From the NCBI RefSeq assembly GCF_000449425.2, contig NZ_AVHW01000021.1, positions 1 through 64,000 on the forward strand: 64,000 nt of DNA, read 5' to 3'. The DNA comes from Clostridioides difficile CD160. GTDB lineage: Bacteria; Bacillota; Clostridia; Peptostreptococcales; Peptostreptococcaceae. Numbering within the stretch: the stretch's first letter is position 1; the number at the start of each line of letters is the position of its first letter. A program made the translations under genes and the position numbers. This document shows, piece by piece, positions 1-9,077 of the stretch. The notes beneath the pieces were generated by a model. It was not told where the DNA came from. It did not search any database and was given only the letters and a program-made list of their open reading frames with translations.

Positions 1-2
1 GC

Positions 3-311
3 ATAGAAGATTTACAAGTAAAGAATATGACTAGAAATCGTAAATTATCTCTTTCTATTTCTGATGTGTCATGGTCAGAATTTATTCATCAATTAGAATA
101 CAAGGCTAATTGGTATGGTAGACAAATTGTAAAAGTAGGTAAATTCTTTTCAAGTTCGCAAATATGTAATAAATGTGGGTACAAAAACGAGGAAATGAAG
201 AATTTAAGTATAAGAGAATGGGTTTGTCCTTGTTGTAATGCAACTCACGATAGAGATATAAATGCAAGTATAAATATACTAAAAGAAGGATTAAGACTAA
301 TAACCGTTTAA
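3..311 (+). CDS. tnpB: TnpB-family RNA-guided nuclease, C-terminal part (5' end outside window)
   Basis: This is the C-terminal part of an IS200/IS605-type TnpB (OrfB). The frame is open to the left edge, so the gene starts upstream. The visible part begins with IEDLQVKNM, which carries the RuvC-II glutamate. It then has the four-cysteine zinc ribbon (CNKCGY ... CPCC) and the final RuvC-III aspartate in [11 protein letters not shown]. All TnpB catalytic and zinc elements expected in this part are therefore intact, so it may be active. TnpB proteins are omega-RNA-guided DNA endonucleases that help retain the transposon. Whether a tnpA transposase or a group I intron (IStron) accompanies it cannot be seen here. 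Confidence 0.9.
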   Translation: MEDLQVKNMTRNRKLSLSISDVSWSEFIHQLEYKANWYGRQIVKVGKFFSSSQICNKCGYKNEEMKNLSIREWVCPCCNATHDRDINASINILKEGLRLITV

Positions 312-440
312 AATAGATAACGTATGTAAGAACCGTAGGAACTACGGGGATAGCCTGTGGAGAATTGGTAAGACATATTTTAGTATGCAAAATTCTATGA
401 AGCAGGAACCCTGTGACTTTAGTCATGGGAGGTTCAGTCA
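312..440 (+). ncRNA. Probable omega-RNA scaffold / right end of the IS605-type element
   Basis: The 130 bases between the tnpB stop and the resumed M56 reading frame hold two clear hairpins. One is CCGTAG-GAA-CTACGG at 333-347. The other is nested, with outer arms GAACC/GGTTC and inner TGAC-TTTA-GTCA, around 406-434. This layout at the transposon right end is typical of TnpB guide RNAs, whose scaffold runs to the element boundary. The guide would then be read from flanking DNA, here starting near 441. The boundary is placed where homology to the M56 tail begins and could be off by a few bases. Confidence 0.7.
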
Positions 441-668
441 ACCAGTCTTATTGAAGAAAATGATTTCTTAGAGAGCTCAAGATATACATTTGAAGGAAGA
501 AAAGAAGATGTATTTGTAACAATAGATTTTACATATGCAGATGCACCTAAAAAATTTAGGAGAGAACATGAAGAAAATTGTAGAGCAATTGGGATAATTC
601 CAAAAGATTCAGATCCAATAGAAATGATGCCTAGATTTTTTAAAGATTGCATGGATATAAAAAAATAA
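441..668 (+). pseudogene. Tail of an M56 (BlaR1-like) protease paralogue cut by the IS element
   Basis: The plus-strand frame ending at TAA 666-668 encodes about 75 residues. They include VTIDFTYADAPKKFRREHEENC and IIPKDSDPI. This matches the extracytoplasmic tail of the intact M56 gene at 999-2129 (IEFTYADAPKNVREAHKRNC, LIPKDSDPI). The upstream part of this copy is replaced by, or lies beyond, the TnpB element. It is therefore either a disrupted gene or, if the element is a self-splicing IStron, a 3' exon. No start codon with a ribosome-binding site is seen inside the fragment. Confidence 0.75.
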
Positions 669-998
669 TGTTAGACTTAATCTTAAAGTTAATATTATGA
701 AATTTTTATATTTAGACTATCAAATCTTAATTATAGCTTCGACTTTGTATATTTCTAACTGTCAAATTTATAGATATTAAATTAATGATGTTTAATGCAC
801 AGTAATCATTACTAAGCTATAATTAAGTATAAGGATATTTCATAAATCATGCCTTAAAATAACTATAATATAAGACAATAAAACATAGTTATTTATTACA
901 GAAAATATATATTTTAAGTAATAAATATGATATGAAGGTATTAAGAACTAATTAAAATTAACTATAAAACACTATTAAATAAGATAGGGGAAAAATAT
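669..998. other. Intergenic, AT-rich, no gene seen
   Basis: These 330 bases lie between the M56 tail fragment and the intact M56 gene. No ORF of note, no strong terminator and no confident promoter is visible. A Shine-Dalgarno-like AGGGG near 986-990 serves the ATG at 999. Confidence 0.6.
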
Positions 999-2129
999 AT
1001 GTCTAACTTTATTCTAAATGGGATTTTTAGAACTGTTATAGTGAGCAGTTTAAGTATTCTTCTGATATTAATTTTCAAGAAAAATATATTTAAAAAATTT
1101 AGCAAAAAATTTAATTACTATATATGGATGATAATTGTTATCAAATTATTTTTACCATTTACATATTATACTTTTACAATAAATATATTGAGAAGTAAAA
1201 AAGATATTAATATCAATAACATAAATTTAGAAGGATTTAATAATATTTCAACTATAATTAGTAGTGTTTTAGTATGCCTTTGGACTATATCTGTAGTTAT
1301 ATATTTAATTTATACTATATTCAAATATGTAAAACTTAAAAACTTAATAGGTGATTTATCCTATGAAGTTGATGATGAAGAGATAGTAAATCTTTATAAA
1401 AGTATATTGAAAGAATTTGATATAACAAAAAATATAAAGCTCAAGTACTCATATGAAGTAGAGACTCCAGCATTCTTTAATTCATGTGTGCTTTTGCCAC
1501 CACATGATTATAAATTAAAAGAATTAGATTGGATTTTTAGGCATGAACTTATGCATTTTAAGAGTAGGGACCTTTATTTAAAATATGTAATCTTGTTTTT
1601 AAAAATAGTATATTGGTTTAATCCATTTGTATATATAATGGATAAACACATAGATTTAGATTGTGAACTTTATTGTGATGAGCGTGTTTTAAAAAATAGA
1701 AACTCAGAGGAAAAAAAGGACTACGCTTTGACGATTATAAATGCAATGAGAAAAGGAACAAATACTTCAAATAAATTTATAGCTGGTCTACATAAGCAAT
1801 CTGATATTAGAAAGAGAGTAAAGAATATGTTTAATGAAAAGTATAAGAATGGTATATTAATGGCATTAACTCTATGTTTATTATCTTCTATTACTTTTTT
1901 GAAGGTAAATTCAACTAGTATGATTAATTTTAATGTATTGCCTAAAGACATGGAAGATGCCCATATTATTAATAGCATAACTGTCACAACGATAGAATTT
2001 ACATATGCAGATGCTCCTAAAAATGTTAGAGAGGCACATAAAAGAAATTGTGAAGAACTGGGTTTGATTCCTAAAGACTCTGATCCAATAGGTGTTGGTG
2101 TGAGGTATTATGACAGTCTATCAAAGTGA
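999..2129 (+). CDS. M56 family (BlaR1/MecR1-like) membrane metallopeptidase
   Basis: This 376-residue integral membrane protease has the zinc motif HELMH at residues 182-186 (RHELMHFKSRD). The downstream CELYCDERVL supplies the usual M56 second glutamate region. Hydrophobic segments near residues 8-26, 40-60, 85-110 and about 285-303 fit the four-helix BlaR1 core. The penicillin-binding sensor domain of BlaR1 is absent. Instead a short tail of about 65 residues (TIEFTYADAPKNVREAHKRNC..) follows the last helix, and this tail is conserved in the flanking copies. Family members cleave a BlaI-type repressor on sensing a cell-wall signal. No BlaI gene is in view; one may precede the IS-cut copy upstream. 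The substrate is unknown. Confidence 0.88.
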   Translation: MSNFILNGIFRTVIVSSLSILLILIFKKNIFKKFSKKFNYYIWMIIVIKLFLPFTYYTFTINILRSKKDININNINLEGFNNISTIISSVLVCLWTISVVIYLIYTIFKYVKLKNLIGDLSYEVDDEEIVNLYKSILKEFDITKNIKLKYSYEVETPAFFNSCVLLPPHDYKLKELDWIFRHELMHFKSRDLYLKYVILFLKIVYWFNPFVYIMDKHIDLDCELYCDERVLKNRNSEEKKDYALTIINAMRKGTNTSNKFIAGLHKQSDIRKRVKNMFNEKYKNGILMALTLCLLSSITFLKVNSTSMINFNVLPKDMEDAHIINSITVTTIEFTYADAPKNVREAHKRNCEELGLIPKDSDPIGVGVRYYDSLSK

Positions 2130-2166
2130 TTAAGAAAATATTGTTTAAACTATAAGTAATAGCATC

Positions 2167-2952
2167 ATATTGTAAACTTGGATTATAACTGTGGTGGCAT
2201 ATTCAACTTGCACTATATTTAAATATATAAAACTTAAAAATTTAATGAGTGATTTATCCTATAAAGTTGAGACTCTAGACTTCCTTAATTCATGTTACTT
2301 TTGCCACCACATGGTTATAAACTAAAAGAATTAGGTTGGATTTTTAGGCATGAACGTATGCATTTTAAGAGTAGGGACATTTATTTAAAATATATAATCT
2401 TATTTTAACAAATAGTATATTGGTTTAATCCATTTGTATATATAATGGATAAACATATAGATTTAGATTGTGAATTTTATTGTGATGAACGTGTTTTAAA
2501 AAATAGAAACTTAAGAGGAAAAAGGACTACGCTTTGACGATTATAAATGTAATGACAAAAAGCTCAAATACTTCAAATAAATTTATAGCTAGTATACATA
2601 AACAATTTGATATTAAAAATAGAGTAAAGAATATATTTAATGAAAAGTATAAGAATTGTATATTGATGGCACTAATTTTATGCTTATTATCTTCTATCAC
2701 TTTTTGAAAGTTAATTCAACTAGTATCAGTAATTTTGATATATTACCTAAAAATACTGAGAATGAAAAGATTACTTCTAGAGCTATATTCTCATACATAT
2801 CTTTTACATATGTAGATGTTCCTGAATATATGAGAAAGAAATATGAAGAAAAATGTAAACGATTAGGCATTACACCCAAAGGTTGTGAGGTAATAGCAAT
2901 GATTGACGTAGATTATTATAATAAATTAGCTCCTGAATTTTCGGCTGATTAA
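2167..2952 (+). pseudogene. Degenerate third copy of the M56 protease gene
   Basis: The nucleotide sequence follows the 999-2129 gene from about its base 1270 onward. It carries several frameshifts and stops, for example TAA in the segment after the metal site. About 90 bases corresponding to roughly 1365-1460 of the intact copy are missing, and the deletion falls between two similar TATGAAGT stretches. The zinc motif survives as HERMH. The last 98 codons (2656-2952) are open and encode the conserved tail (ISFTYVDVPEYMRKKYEEKC, ITPKG). A short protein from that frame is possible, but it lacks a clear ribosome-binding site. Confidence 0.8.
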
Positions 2953-3377
2953 TTTAGAGTAATTACTACTTAAGAATAAGCATAGAAGAGTTTTTTATTC
3001 AAAGTTAAAAAAATCACAAAATGACTAACTTTATAGTAATTCACTCAAAAAATATACGCCACATGAAAACGCATAAAAAAACACATAAAACAATATTTAT
3101 GCGTACTTTGGTCTCTAAAGGTACAAAATTCTTTACTTTTACAGACTCGTATTATATAATTAAGTAAATAATGTATATTTAGGTGACATATTGGATAAAC
3201 TAAGTTATTTATTTTATTAATATAATGATACTATAAAAGTTATATAAAGTGGTTTACAAAAAAGTTACAGATAGAGCTTTTATTAATGTATTGTGTATTA
3301 GTATTTTATCCTTAGGTACACTTCACCTACAAAATAGAATCATAAGATAATTATGGGAAAATTTTAGGAGGTTTATC
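2953..3377. other. Intergenic region with one inverted repeat
   Basis: These 425 bases lie upstream of the NlpC/P60 gene. The only structure seen is a 9-bp inverted repeat, ACGCATAAA (3069-3077) with TTTATGCGT (3096-3104). It has no U-run and may be a weak hairpin. A strong AGGAGG (3367-3372) precedes the GTG start. No promoter is assigned with confidence. Confidence 0.5.
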
Positions 3378-4376
3378 GTGAAGAAAAAGATATTAATACC
3401 AGTATTTGCATCAGTTATGGCATTATCAGTAAGTTCAATTGTAAATGCGGATGAAGTAAATGATTCATCTCAAAATAAGGATGATAAAACAAATACTGAA
3501 TTAAATTTAGGTGAATATAAAGAAGTAAAATATAAAGTTGCAAAGATAAAAGATGGAGTAGCTATAAAGATAAGAGAAGAAGGTCAAGTTCAAAATATAG
3601 CTTATTCTGGTGATGAATTTACTGTTCTAGGAATTCAAGGGGAATGGGTTAAGGTTAAAGTTGAAGATGGTGAAGGTTGGTTAGCTACTAGATATGTAGA
3701 TATATCTGAAGGTGTAGGATATACTAACGCTGATAAGGTAAACTTAAGAAAAGATAAGAGCGAAAGTTCAGAAGTAATTGAGGAGCTAGAAAAAGGAAGC
3801 TCTTTATTGGTGTTGGAAGAAAATGGTGAGTGGTTAAAAGTTAAAGATGGAGAAACAGAAGGATATGTAAAAACATCTTATATATCAGATAAAGCTCCAG
3901 TAATAGAAGAACCAGAAGTAAACCCAAGTATTAATCAAAATGGAAATTCTACAGATAATAATCAACAAAATAATAATACAAATGTGCCAACAGCTAACTC
4001 TAATGCAGTTCAAGCTGTACTTAATTTGGCATATTCTAAACAAGGTTGCCCATATGTTTGGGGAGCAGAAGGACCAAATACTTTTGACTGTTCTGGATTT
4101 ACACAATATGTATATAAAAATGCAGTAGGCAAGAAAATACCAAGAACATCTAAAGCACAATCTAATTATGGACAAACTGTAAGCAAAGCAAATTTACAGC
4201 CAGGAGACTTAGTATTCTTCACAACTAATGGTTCTGGTTCTGTTAGTCATGTTGGTATATATGTAGGTGGAGGTAATATGATACATTCACCATCAACAGG
4301 AAAAACGGTTCGTGTAACTAGTATAAATTCAGCATACTATACAGCAAGATTTGTTACAGCAAAAAGAATATTATAG
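3378..4376 (+). CDS. Secreted SH3-domain NlpC/P60 cell-wall hydrolase
   Basis: This 332-residue protein is exported and probably cleaves peptidoglycan stem peptides. The signal peptide is residues 1-24 (MKKKILIPVFASVMALSVSSIVNA). Two bacterial SH3 domains follow, at about 50-110 and 117-172. An Asn/Gln-rich linker (about 180-205) leads to an NlpC/P60 domain (about 209-332). Its catalytic residues are Cys238 (DCSGF), His291 (SHVGIYVG) and His303 (MIHSP). It starts at GTG behind AGGAGG. It stands alone between an intergenic region and a strong terminator, so it looks monocistronic. The bond specificity, probably gamma-D-Glu-diamino acid, is inferred from the family. Confidence 0.95.
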   Translation: MKKKILIPVFASVMALSVSSIVNADEVNDSSQNKDDKTNTELNLGEYKEVKYKVAKIKDGVAIKIREEGQVQNIAYSGDEFTVLGIQGEWVKVKVEDGEGWLATRYVDISEGVGYTNADKVNLRKDKSESSEVIEELEKGSSLLVLEENGEWLKVKDGETEGYVKTSYISDKAPVIEEPEVNPSINQNGNSTDNNQQNNNTNVPTANSNAVQAVLNLAYSKQGCPYVWGAEGPNTFDCSGFTQYVYKNAVGKKIPRTSKAQSNYGQTVSKANLQPGDLVFFTTNGSGSVSHVGIYVGGGNMIHSPSTGKTVRVTSINSAYYTARFVTAKRIL

Positions 4377-4415
4377 TCACTTTGTAATTTGACAAATTGA
4401 TAAATACATAAGTAT

Positions 4416-4492
4416 AAACGCTCTATATTATATTTAATTTAATCAGGAAACAAAAAATGATTATATTTTAAATGTAATATAGAGCGTTTTTG
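4416..4492 (+). terminator. Rho-independent terminator after the NlpC/P60 gene
   Basis: A perfect 15-bp inverted repeat, AAACGCTCTATATTA (4416-4430) and TAATATAGAGCGTTT (4475-4489), is separated by an AT-rich loop of 44 bases and continues into a T-run. Confidence 0.75.
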
Positions 4493-4576
4493 TATGGATT
4501 TACATTTAACCAATATTCAAGTTAATATTACTATTAAATAGTAGTCTTTCCATATAATGATTATTTGTGCAATCCC

Positions 4577-4605
4577 TTGACAGGATAAGGCAAAGGTGGT
4601 AAGCT
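4577..4605 (+). promoter_or_regulatory. Candidate sigma-A promoter of the pyr operon
   Basis: TTGACA (4577-4582) is a consensus -35 box. A 17-base spacer leads to TAAGCT (4600-4605), a poor -10 match. It is placed about 60 bases upstream of pyrB and leaves room for the PyrR-type hairpin in the leader. Confidence 0.4.
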
Positions 4606-4631
4606 ACTAACAGTACAAAAATACTTTTAAT

Positions 4632-4650
4632 TTTAGTTCAGAGAGGCTAA
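4632..4650 (+). promoter_or_regulatory. PyrR-binding hairpin in the pyrB leader
   Basis: TTAG TTCAGAGAGG CTAA forms a short stem with the loop AGTTCAGAGAGGCT. This matches the PyrR recognition consensus ARUCCNGNGAGGYU. It lies directly against the pyrB Shine-Dalgarno AAGGAGG (4653-4659). No U-run terminator sits between it and the start codon. PyrR bound with UMP would therefore be expected to limit ribosome access rather than cause attenuation. This mode is inferred. Confidence 0.7.
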
Positions 4651-4666
4651 AAAAGGAGGACGAAAG

Positions 4667-5587
4667 ATGTTAAAATCAAGAAATTTAATCCAACCAGAAG
4701 ACTTTTCAATAGAAGAAATAGATGAAATATTAGAATTAGCTCAAAAAATAATTGACAATCCGTCAAAATATTCTCGTATATGTGAAGGCAAACTATTAGC
4801 TACATTATTTTATGAACCATCAACAAGAACAAGATTAAGCTTTGAATCTGCAATGAACAGGCTAGGAGGTCGTGTTGTAGGTTTTTCAGAGCCAAACTCA
4901 TCCTCTGCATCAAAAGGTGAAACTTTAGGTGATACAATGAGAATAGTATCTAGTTATGTTGATATAATAGCTATGAGACATCCTCAATCAGGGGCAGCGT
5001 CAGAGGCTGCTAGATTTACGGAAGTGCCATTTATCAATGCAGGAGATGGCGGAAATCAACATCCAACCCAAACACTTACAGATTTACTTACTATAAAATC
5101 ATTAAAAGGAACTTTAGAAAACCATACGATAGGATTATGTGGTGATTTAAAATATGGAAGAACTGTGCATTCTTTGGTTAAGGCTATGGCCAGATACAAA
5201 AATACAAAGTTTGTATTTATAGCGCCTGAAGAATTGAAAATGCCAGATTATATAAAAGAAGCTATAAAAGGACATGCATACTATGAAACTAATAATTTAG
5301 ATGATGTTATAGGAAGCTTGGATGTTTTATATATGACTAGAGTTCAACAAGAAAGATTTGAAGATAAATCAGAATATGAAAGACTTAAAAACTATTATAT
5401 CTTAAATAAAGCTAAATTAGAAAAAGCATCTAAAGACATGCTGGTAATGCATCCATTACCAAGAGTAAATGAAATAGATATAGATGTAGATGATGATGAT
5501 AGAGCTGTATATTTTAAACAAGCTAAATATGGTATGTATGTTAGAATGGCTTTGATAATAAAACTTTTAGGTATAAATGAAGATTAA
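4667..5587 (+). CDS. pyrB: Aspartate carbamoyltransferase, catalytic subunit
   Basis: This enzyme condenses carbamoyl phosphate with aspartate, the committed step of UMP synthesis. Its 306 residues are the normal catalytic-chain length. The carbamoyl-phosphate loop Ser52-Thr53-Arg54-Thr55-Arg56 ([13 protein letters not shown]) is intact. So are HPTQTLTDL, the 80s-loop region ([13 protein letters not shown]) and [10 protein letters not shown] near the C-terminus. It is the first gene of pyrB-K-D-E and is preceded by a PyrR-type RNA hairpin. No regulatory chain pyrI follows, so the enzyme may be a simple catalytic trimer unless pyrI lies elsewhere. Confidence 0.97.
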   Translation: MLKSRNLIQPEDFSIEEIDEILELAQKIIDNPSKYSRICEGKLLATLFYEPSTRTRLSFESAMNRLGGRVVGFSEPNSSSASKGETLGDTMRIVSSYVDIIAMRHPQSGAASEAARFTEVPFINAGDGGNQHPTQTLTDLLTIKSLKGTLENHTIGLCGDLKYGRTVHSLVKAMARYKNTKFVFIAPEELKMPDYIKEAIKGHAYYETNNLDDVIGSLDVLYMTRVQQERFEDKSEYERLKNYYILNKAKLEKASKDMLVMHPLPRVNEIDIDVDDDDRAVYFKQAKYGMYVRMALIIKLLGINED

Positions 5588-5625
5588 TAGCCCTCATATA
5601 ATAGTAAAGTAAAGGAGATTTTGGG

Positions 5626-6318
5626 ATGTATAAAATTCTGGAAAATATATACATAGGCGAAGATATGTATAGAATGAAAATAAAAGGTAATTTTGAAGGT
5701 AGAATGGGACAATTTTATATGCTAAGAGCATGGGACACTTATCCAGTACTTTCAAGACCTATAAGTATACATGATATAGATGAAGAAGGAATAACTTTTC
5801 TTTATAAAGTAGTAGGAGAAGGAACTCAAATTTTAAGTAACCTAAAAGTAAATGATACTATAAAGTTAGAAGGACCTTATGGTAATGGATATACTAAGGT
5901 TGATGGAAAAGTAGCTCTAGTAGGAGGCGGAATCGGTGTAGCGCCACTATACTTAGTTGCTAAAAACATAAAAAACTGTGACGCATATCTTGGATTTAGA
6001 GAAGATGTTATATTAGAAGATGAATATAAGCAAGTGTGTAATGAAGTCCATACAACAGTAGGTAATACTTTTGTAACAGATATAATTGATGTGGAGAAAT
6101 ACGATTACATATTAACATGTGGTCCAACTCCAATGATGGAAAAATTAGTTAAGATGGTAGAAGGTACTAAAACAAGAATTATGGTGTCTCTTGAAAACCA
6201 TATGGCATGTGGAGTCGGTGCTTGTTTAGTATGTACATGTAAAACTAATGAAGGAAATAAAAAGACTTGTAAAGATGGCCCAGTGTTCTGGGGAGAGGAC
6301 GTGATTTTTAATGGCTAA
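5626..6318 (+). CDS. pyrK: Dihydroorotate dehydrogenase B, electron-transfer subunit
   Basis: This is the FAD and [2Fe-2S] subunit that passes electrons from PyrD to NAD+. The 230-residue ferredoxin-reductase fold shows the FAD-binding RPISIHD. It also has the nucleotide-binding [10 protein letters not shown] and the C-terminal cluster ligands CGVGACLVC ... TC. It overlaps pyrD by 8 bases, which fits translational coupling and the PyrK2-PyrD2 complex of class 1B enzymes. Confidence 0.96.
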   Translation: MYKILENIYIGEDMYRMKIKGNFEGRMGQFYMLRAWDTYPVLSRPISIHDIDEEGITFLYKVVGEGTQILSNLKVNDTIKLEGPYGNGYTKVDGKVALVGGGIGVAPLYLVAKNIKNCDAYLGFREDVILEDEYKQVCNEVHTTVGNTFVTDIIDVEKYDYILTCGPTPMMEKLVKMVEGTKTRIMVSLENHMACGVGACLVCTCKTNEGNKKTCKDGPVFWGEDVIFNG

Positions 6319-7213
6319 TTTAAATGTAAAATTTGGAAGTATAGAATTTAAAAATCCAGTAATAATGGCGTCTGGAACTTTTGGATTTGGAAGAGAATAT
6401 AACGACATTTATGATATACAAAAACTTGGTGGTATAAGCAGTAAAGGACTTACTTTAAATAAAAAACCTGGTAACAATGGTATGAGAGTTCATGAAACAC
6501 CATCTGGGATGATGAATAGCGTTGGGCTTGAAAATCCTGGAGTTCAAGGATTTATAGATAATGAATTGCCTTTCTTTAGCGAATTAGATTTAGTTAGAAT
6601 CGCTAATGTTGGAGGTGGTACATTAGAAGACTACTTATTAGGTGTTCAAATGTTAAATGACAAACCTATAGATATTATTGAATTAAATATATCTTGTCCA
6701 AATGTTAAAGCTGGAGGCATGGCTTTTGGTATAAAAAATGAAGTGGCAAGGGAAGTCGTTCGAGAGGTAAGAAACATAACGAAACTACCTTTAGTAATAA
6801 AACTATCACCTAATGCAGAAGACATTGTAGGAATGGCAAAAGTTTGTGAAGAAGAGGGTGCTGACGGGGTATCTCTAGTTAATACTTTTAAAGCAATGGC
6901 AATTGATATAAAAAATAGAAGACCAGTATTTGAAAATGTCTATGCTGGGTTATCTGGTCCAGCTATAAAACCTATAGCTTTAAGAATGGTACATGAAGTG
7001 TGTAAAAATGTAAATATACCTGTAATGGGAATGGGCGGAATAACTAAAGCTACAGATGCTATAGAATTTATAATGGCAGGTGCTACTTGTATTCAAGTTG
7101 GAACTGCAAACTTTATGAATCCTAAAATTGGTCTTGAAATAATAGATGGAATTAATAAATTTATGGAAAAAGAAGGAATAAAGAGTTTAGAAGAAATAAA
7201 AGGAATTATATAA
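6311..7213 (+). CDS. pyrD: Dihydroorotate dehydrogenase B, catalytic subunit
   Basis: This FMN enzyme oxidises dihydroorotate to orotate in the cytoplasm. The 300-residue barrel contains MASGTFGFG near the N-terminus, the substrate loop NSVGLENPG and [11 protein letters not shown]. Cys129 is the active-site base of class 1 enzymes, and VIKLSPN is also present. The neighbouring pyrK shows it is the NAD-dependent 1B type. The gene begins inside the end of pyrK. Confidence 0.97.
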   Translation: MANLNVKFGSIEFKNPVIMASGTFGFGREYNDIYDIQKLGGISSKGLTLNKKPGNNGMRVHETPSGMMNSVGLENPGVQGFIDNELPFFSELDLVRIANVGGGTLEDYLLGVQMLNDKPIDIIELNISCPNVKAGGMAFGIKNEVAREVVREVRNITKLPLVIKLSPNAEDIVGMAKVCEEEGADGVSLVNTFKAMAIDIKNRRPVFENVYAGLSGPAIKPIALRMVHEVCKNVNIPVMGMGGITKATDAIEFIMAGATCIQVGTANFMNPKIGLEIIDGINKFMEKEGIKSLEEIKGII

Positions 7214-7297
7214 GGTAGTATAAATAGTATTTTAAAAATAAAAAATATAGATTAAGTAAACAATAATTTTATAATATTAATATGGAGGAAAAATAAT

Positions 7298-7882
7298 ATG
7301 AGTAAAGTAGATGTAGTAGATATATTAAAGAAAAGTGATGCATTATTAGAAGGACATTTTCTATTATCTTCAGGAAAGCATAGTAATAGATATGTACAAT
7401 GTGCAAAAGTATTAAGATTTCCAGAGTATGCTGCTCAAGTATTAAGTACAGTTGTTGAACAAATAAAAGATTTAGATATAGACTTAGTAGTAGGGCCAGC
7501 AATGGGTGGAGTAATAGTTTCTTACGAATTAGGAAGACAGTTAGGGAAAGAAGCTGTATTCACTGAGAGAAAAGACAATACAATGGAATTAAGAAGAGGA
7601 TTTGAAGTTAAAAAAGGTGCAAAAATAATAATTGCTGAAGATGTTGTAACTACTGGTAAATCAACTATAGAGACAAAAAGAGTATTGGAAGCATTAGGTG
7701 GAGAAGTTATAGGTGTTGCATGTATAGCAGACAGAACTAATCATGATATAGGTATGCCTATATATAGTGCTATAAAACTTGATATACAAGTTTATGAATC
7801 TGATGAATGTCCTCTATGTAAAGAAGGAAAATTACCAGTTGTTAAACCTGGAAGTAGAGAATTTAAAGAATTAGGAATGTAA
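7298..7882 (+). CDS. pyrE: Orotate phosphoribosyltransferase
   Basis: This enzyme converts orotate and PRPP to OMP. The 194-residue phosphoribosyltransferase fold has [21 protein letters not shown] and the PRPP motif [15 protein letters not shown]-terminal extension with ECPLCKEGK is typical of the longer clostridial PyrE branch and may bind metal. It lies 84 bases after pyrD with its own TGGAGG site. A strong terminator follows, so it closes the operon. No pyrF is in the operon. Confidence 0.96.
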   Translation: MSKVDVVDILKKSDALLEGHFLLSSGKHSNRYVQCAKVLRFPEYAAQVLSTVVEQIKDLDIDLVVGPAMGGVIVSYELGRQLGKEAVFTERKDNTMELRRGFEVKKGAKIIIAEDVVTTGKSTIETKRVLEALGGEVIGVACIADRTNHDIGMPIYSAIKLDIQVYESDECPLCKEGKLPVVKPGSREFKELGM

Positions 7883-7968
7883 CAAATAACTTGATTAATT
7901 TTAGTGGTACTTAGAAAATATAAATTTTTTAGAGTAAAAACTATTAATGTGAGATATAGATTAAAGAA

Positions 7969-8009
7969 AAAACAGTTAGCCTTATAAACTAAGGCTAACT
8001 GTTTTTTTG
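7969..8009 (+). terminator. Terminator of the pyr operon
   Basis: A perfect 14-bp stem, AACAGTTAGCCTTA (7971-7984) and TAAGGCTAACTGTT (7990-8003), has a 5-base loop and a run of T. The A-run on the 5' side could make it bidirectional. Confidence 0.93.
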
Positions 8010-8099
8010 TTAAAAAAATATTTACAAAATAGGAGCTAGTAGCAGTACAATATAAGTATAAGATAAAAAAATTATTATATATATTGAGGAGGGATAAGT

Positions 8100-9026
8100 A
8101 TGAAAAATCAATTGAATGAAACTCAGAAAAAGGTTATATTTTTTGGAGTAGGAGCTGTAGGGGCTACTTTTGCAGAACAATTTTTAAATTCCAAGTATGA
8201 TTTTAAAATTCTTTGTGACAAGGAAAGAAAGAAAAGATATTTAGAAGATGGATTTATAATAAATGGGAAAAGGTATGATTTTGATTATGTAACTAAGGAT
8301 GAGTATAAACAAGAGGCTGATTTTATAATTATAGGCTTAAAATATAATAATTTGAGAGAAAATATAAGAGAATTAGACGGATTAGTTGGAAAAAATACAG
8401 TGATAATGTCTTTATTAAATGGAGTTGATAGTGAAGAGATAATAGGAGAAAGATTTGGAATTGAAAAAATGGTATACTCATATGTTACCAATATAGATGC
8501 TAAGAAAATTAATAATAATATTATACATACTACTAATGGAATCATTGTATTTGGAAACAAAGATAATAATGAAGATAGAAAAACTAATATAATAACTGAG
8601 GTATTTGATAGTGTAAATATAGAATATATTCTATCAAAAGATATTCAACGAGATATATGGTGGAAATACATGGTTAATATAGGTGTAAATCAAACGTCAG
8701 CTATACTAGGTGCATCTTATGGGGTATTTCAAAGCTCTGAGCATCTAAGGGAATTAGCAAAGTCTGCAATGAGAGAAGTAGTTGATATAGCTCAAGCAAA
8801 AGGCATACATCTTACAGAAGATGATGTAGAAAATTCGTTACATAGAATATTAGAACATTCAAAAGAAGGAAGAACATCAATGCTCCAAGATGTAGAAGCT
8901 CATAGACTTACAGAAGTAGATATGTTTTCTAAAAATATTTGTGAACTTGGAAAGAAATATAACATATCTACCCCTATAAATCAGACTTTTTTTTACATGA
9001 TAAAAGTAATTGAAAGTAGATTTTAA
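8100..9026 (+). CDS. Ketopantoate reductase family protein (PanE/ApbA-like)
   Basis: This 308-residue NADPH-dependent 2-hydroxyacid reductase has the N-terminal Rossmann motif FFGVGAVGATFAEQF (G-x-G-x-x-G). NGVDSEEIIGERFG and WKYMVNIGVNQTSAILG correspond to the family substrate and C-terminal helical domain. The catalytic lysine is probably in this latter segment. The family makes pantoate for coenzyme A, but several paralogues act on other 2-oxo acids. No panB, panC or panD lies nearby, so pantoate synthesis is not proven. A strong GAGGAGGG precedes the ATG. The gene stands alone and converges on the LysR gene. Confidence 0.85.
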   Translation: MKNQLNETQKKVIFFGVGAVGATFAEQFLNSKYDFKILCDKERKKRYLEDGFIINGKRYDFDYVTKDEYKQEADFIIIGLKYNNLRENIRELDGLVGKNTVIMSLLNGVDSEEIIGERFGIEKMVYSYVTNIDAKKINNNIIHTTNGIIVFGNKDNNEDRKTNIITEVFDSVNIEYILSKDIQRDIWWKYMVNIGVNQTSAILGASYGVFQSSEHLRELAKSAMREVVDIAQAKGIHLTEDDVENSLHRILEHSKEGRTSMLQDVEAHRLTEVDMFSKNICELGKKYNISTPINQTFFYMIKVIESRF

Positions 9027-9077
9027 AGATTATTTATACAAAACTTTGATAAGAATTGATTTTAAATTCTATTAATA

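Larger units (their letters stand above)
1..440 (+). mobile_element. IS200/IS605-family element (or IStron), right part
   Basis: The element comprises the tnpB 3' part plus the structured right end. It stops where an unrelated reading frame, the tail of an M56 protease gene, resumes. Such elements transpose as single strands and make no target duplication, so only the hairpin end marks the boundary. The left end, any tnpA and any intron lie outside the window. Confidence 0.8.

Noticed and set aside
106-441. Minus-strand 111-codon frame over the TnpB region
   Set aside because: It is antisense to the TnpB gene and the structured right end, with low-complexity Leu/Tyr content.
3069-3104. Inverted repeat ACGCATAAA/TTTATGCGT as a terminator or riboswitch
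   Set aside because: No U-run and no conserved motif; could be chance in AT-rich DNA. Noted in the intergenic entry only.
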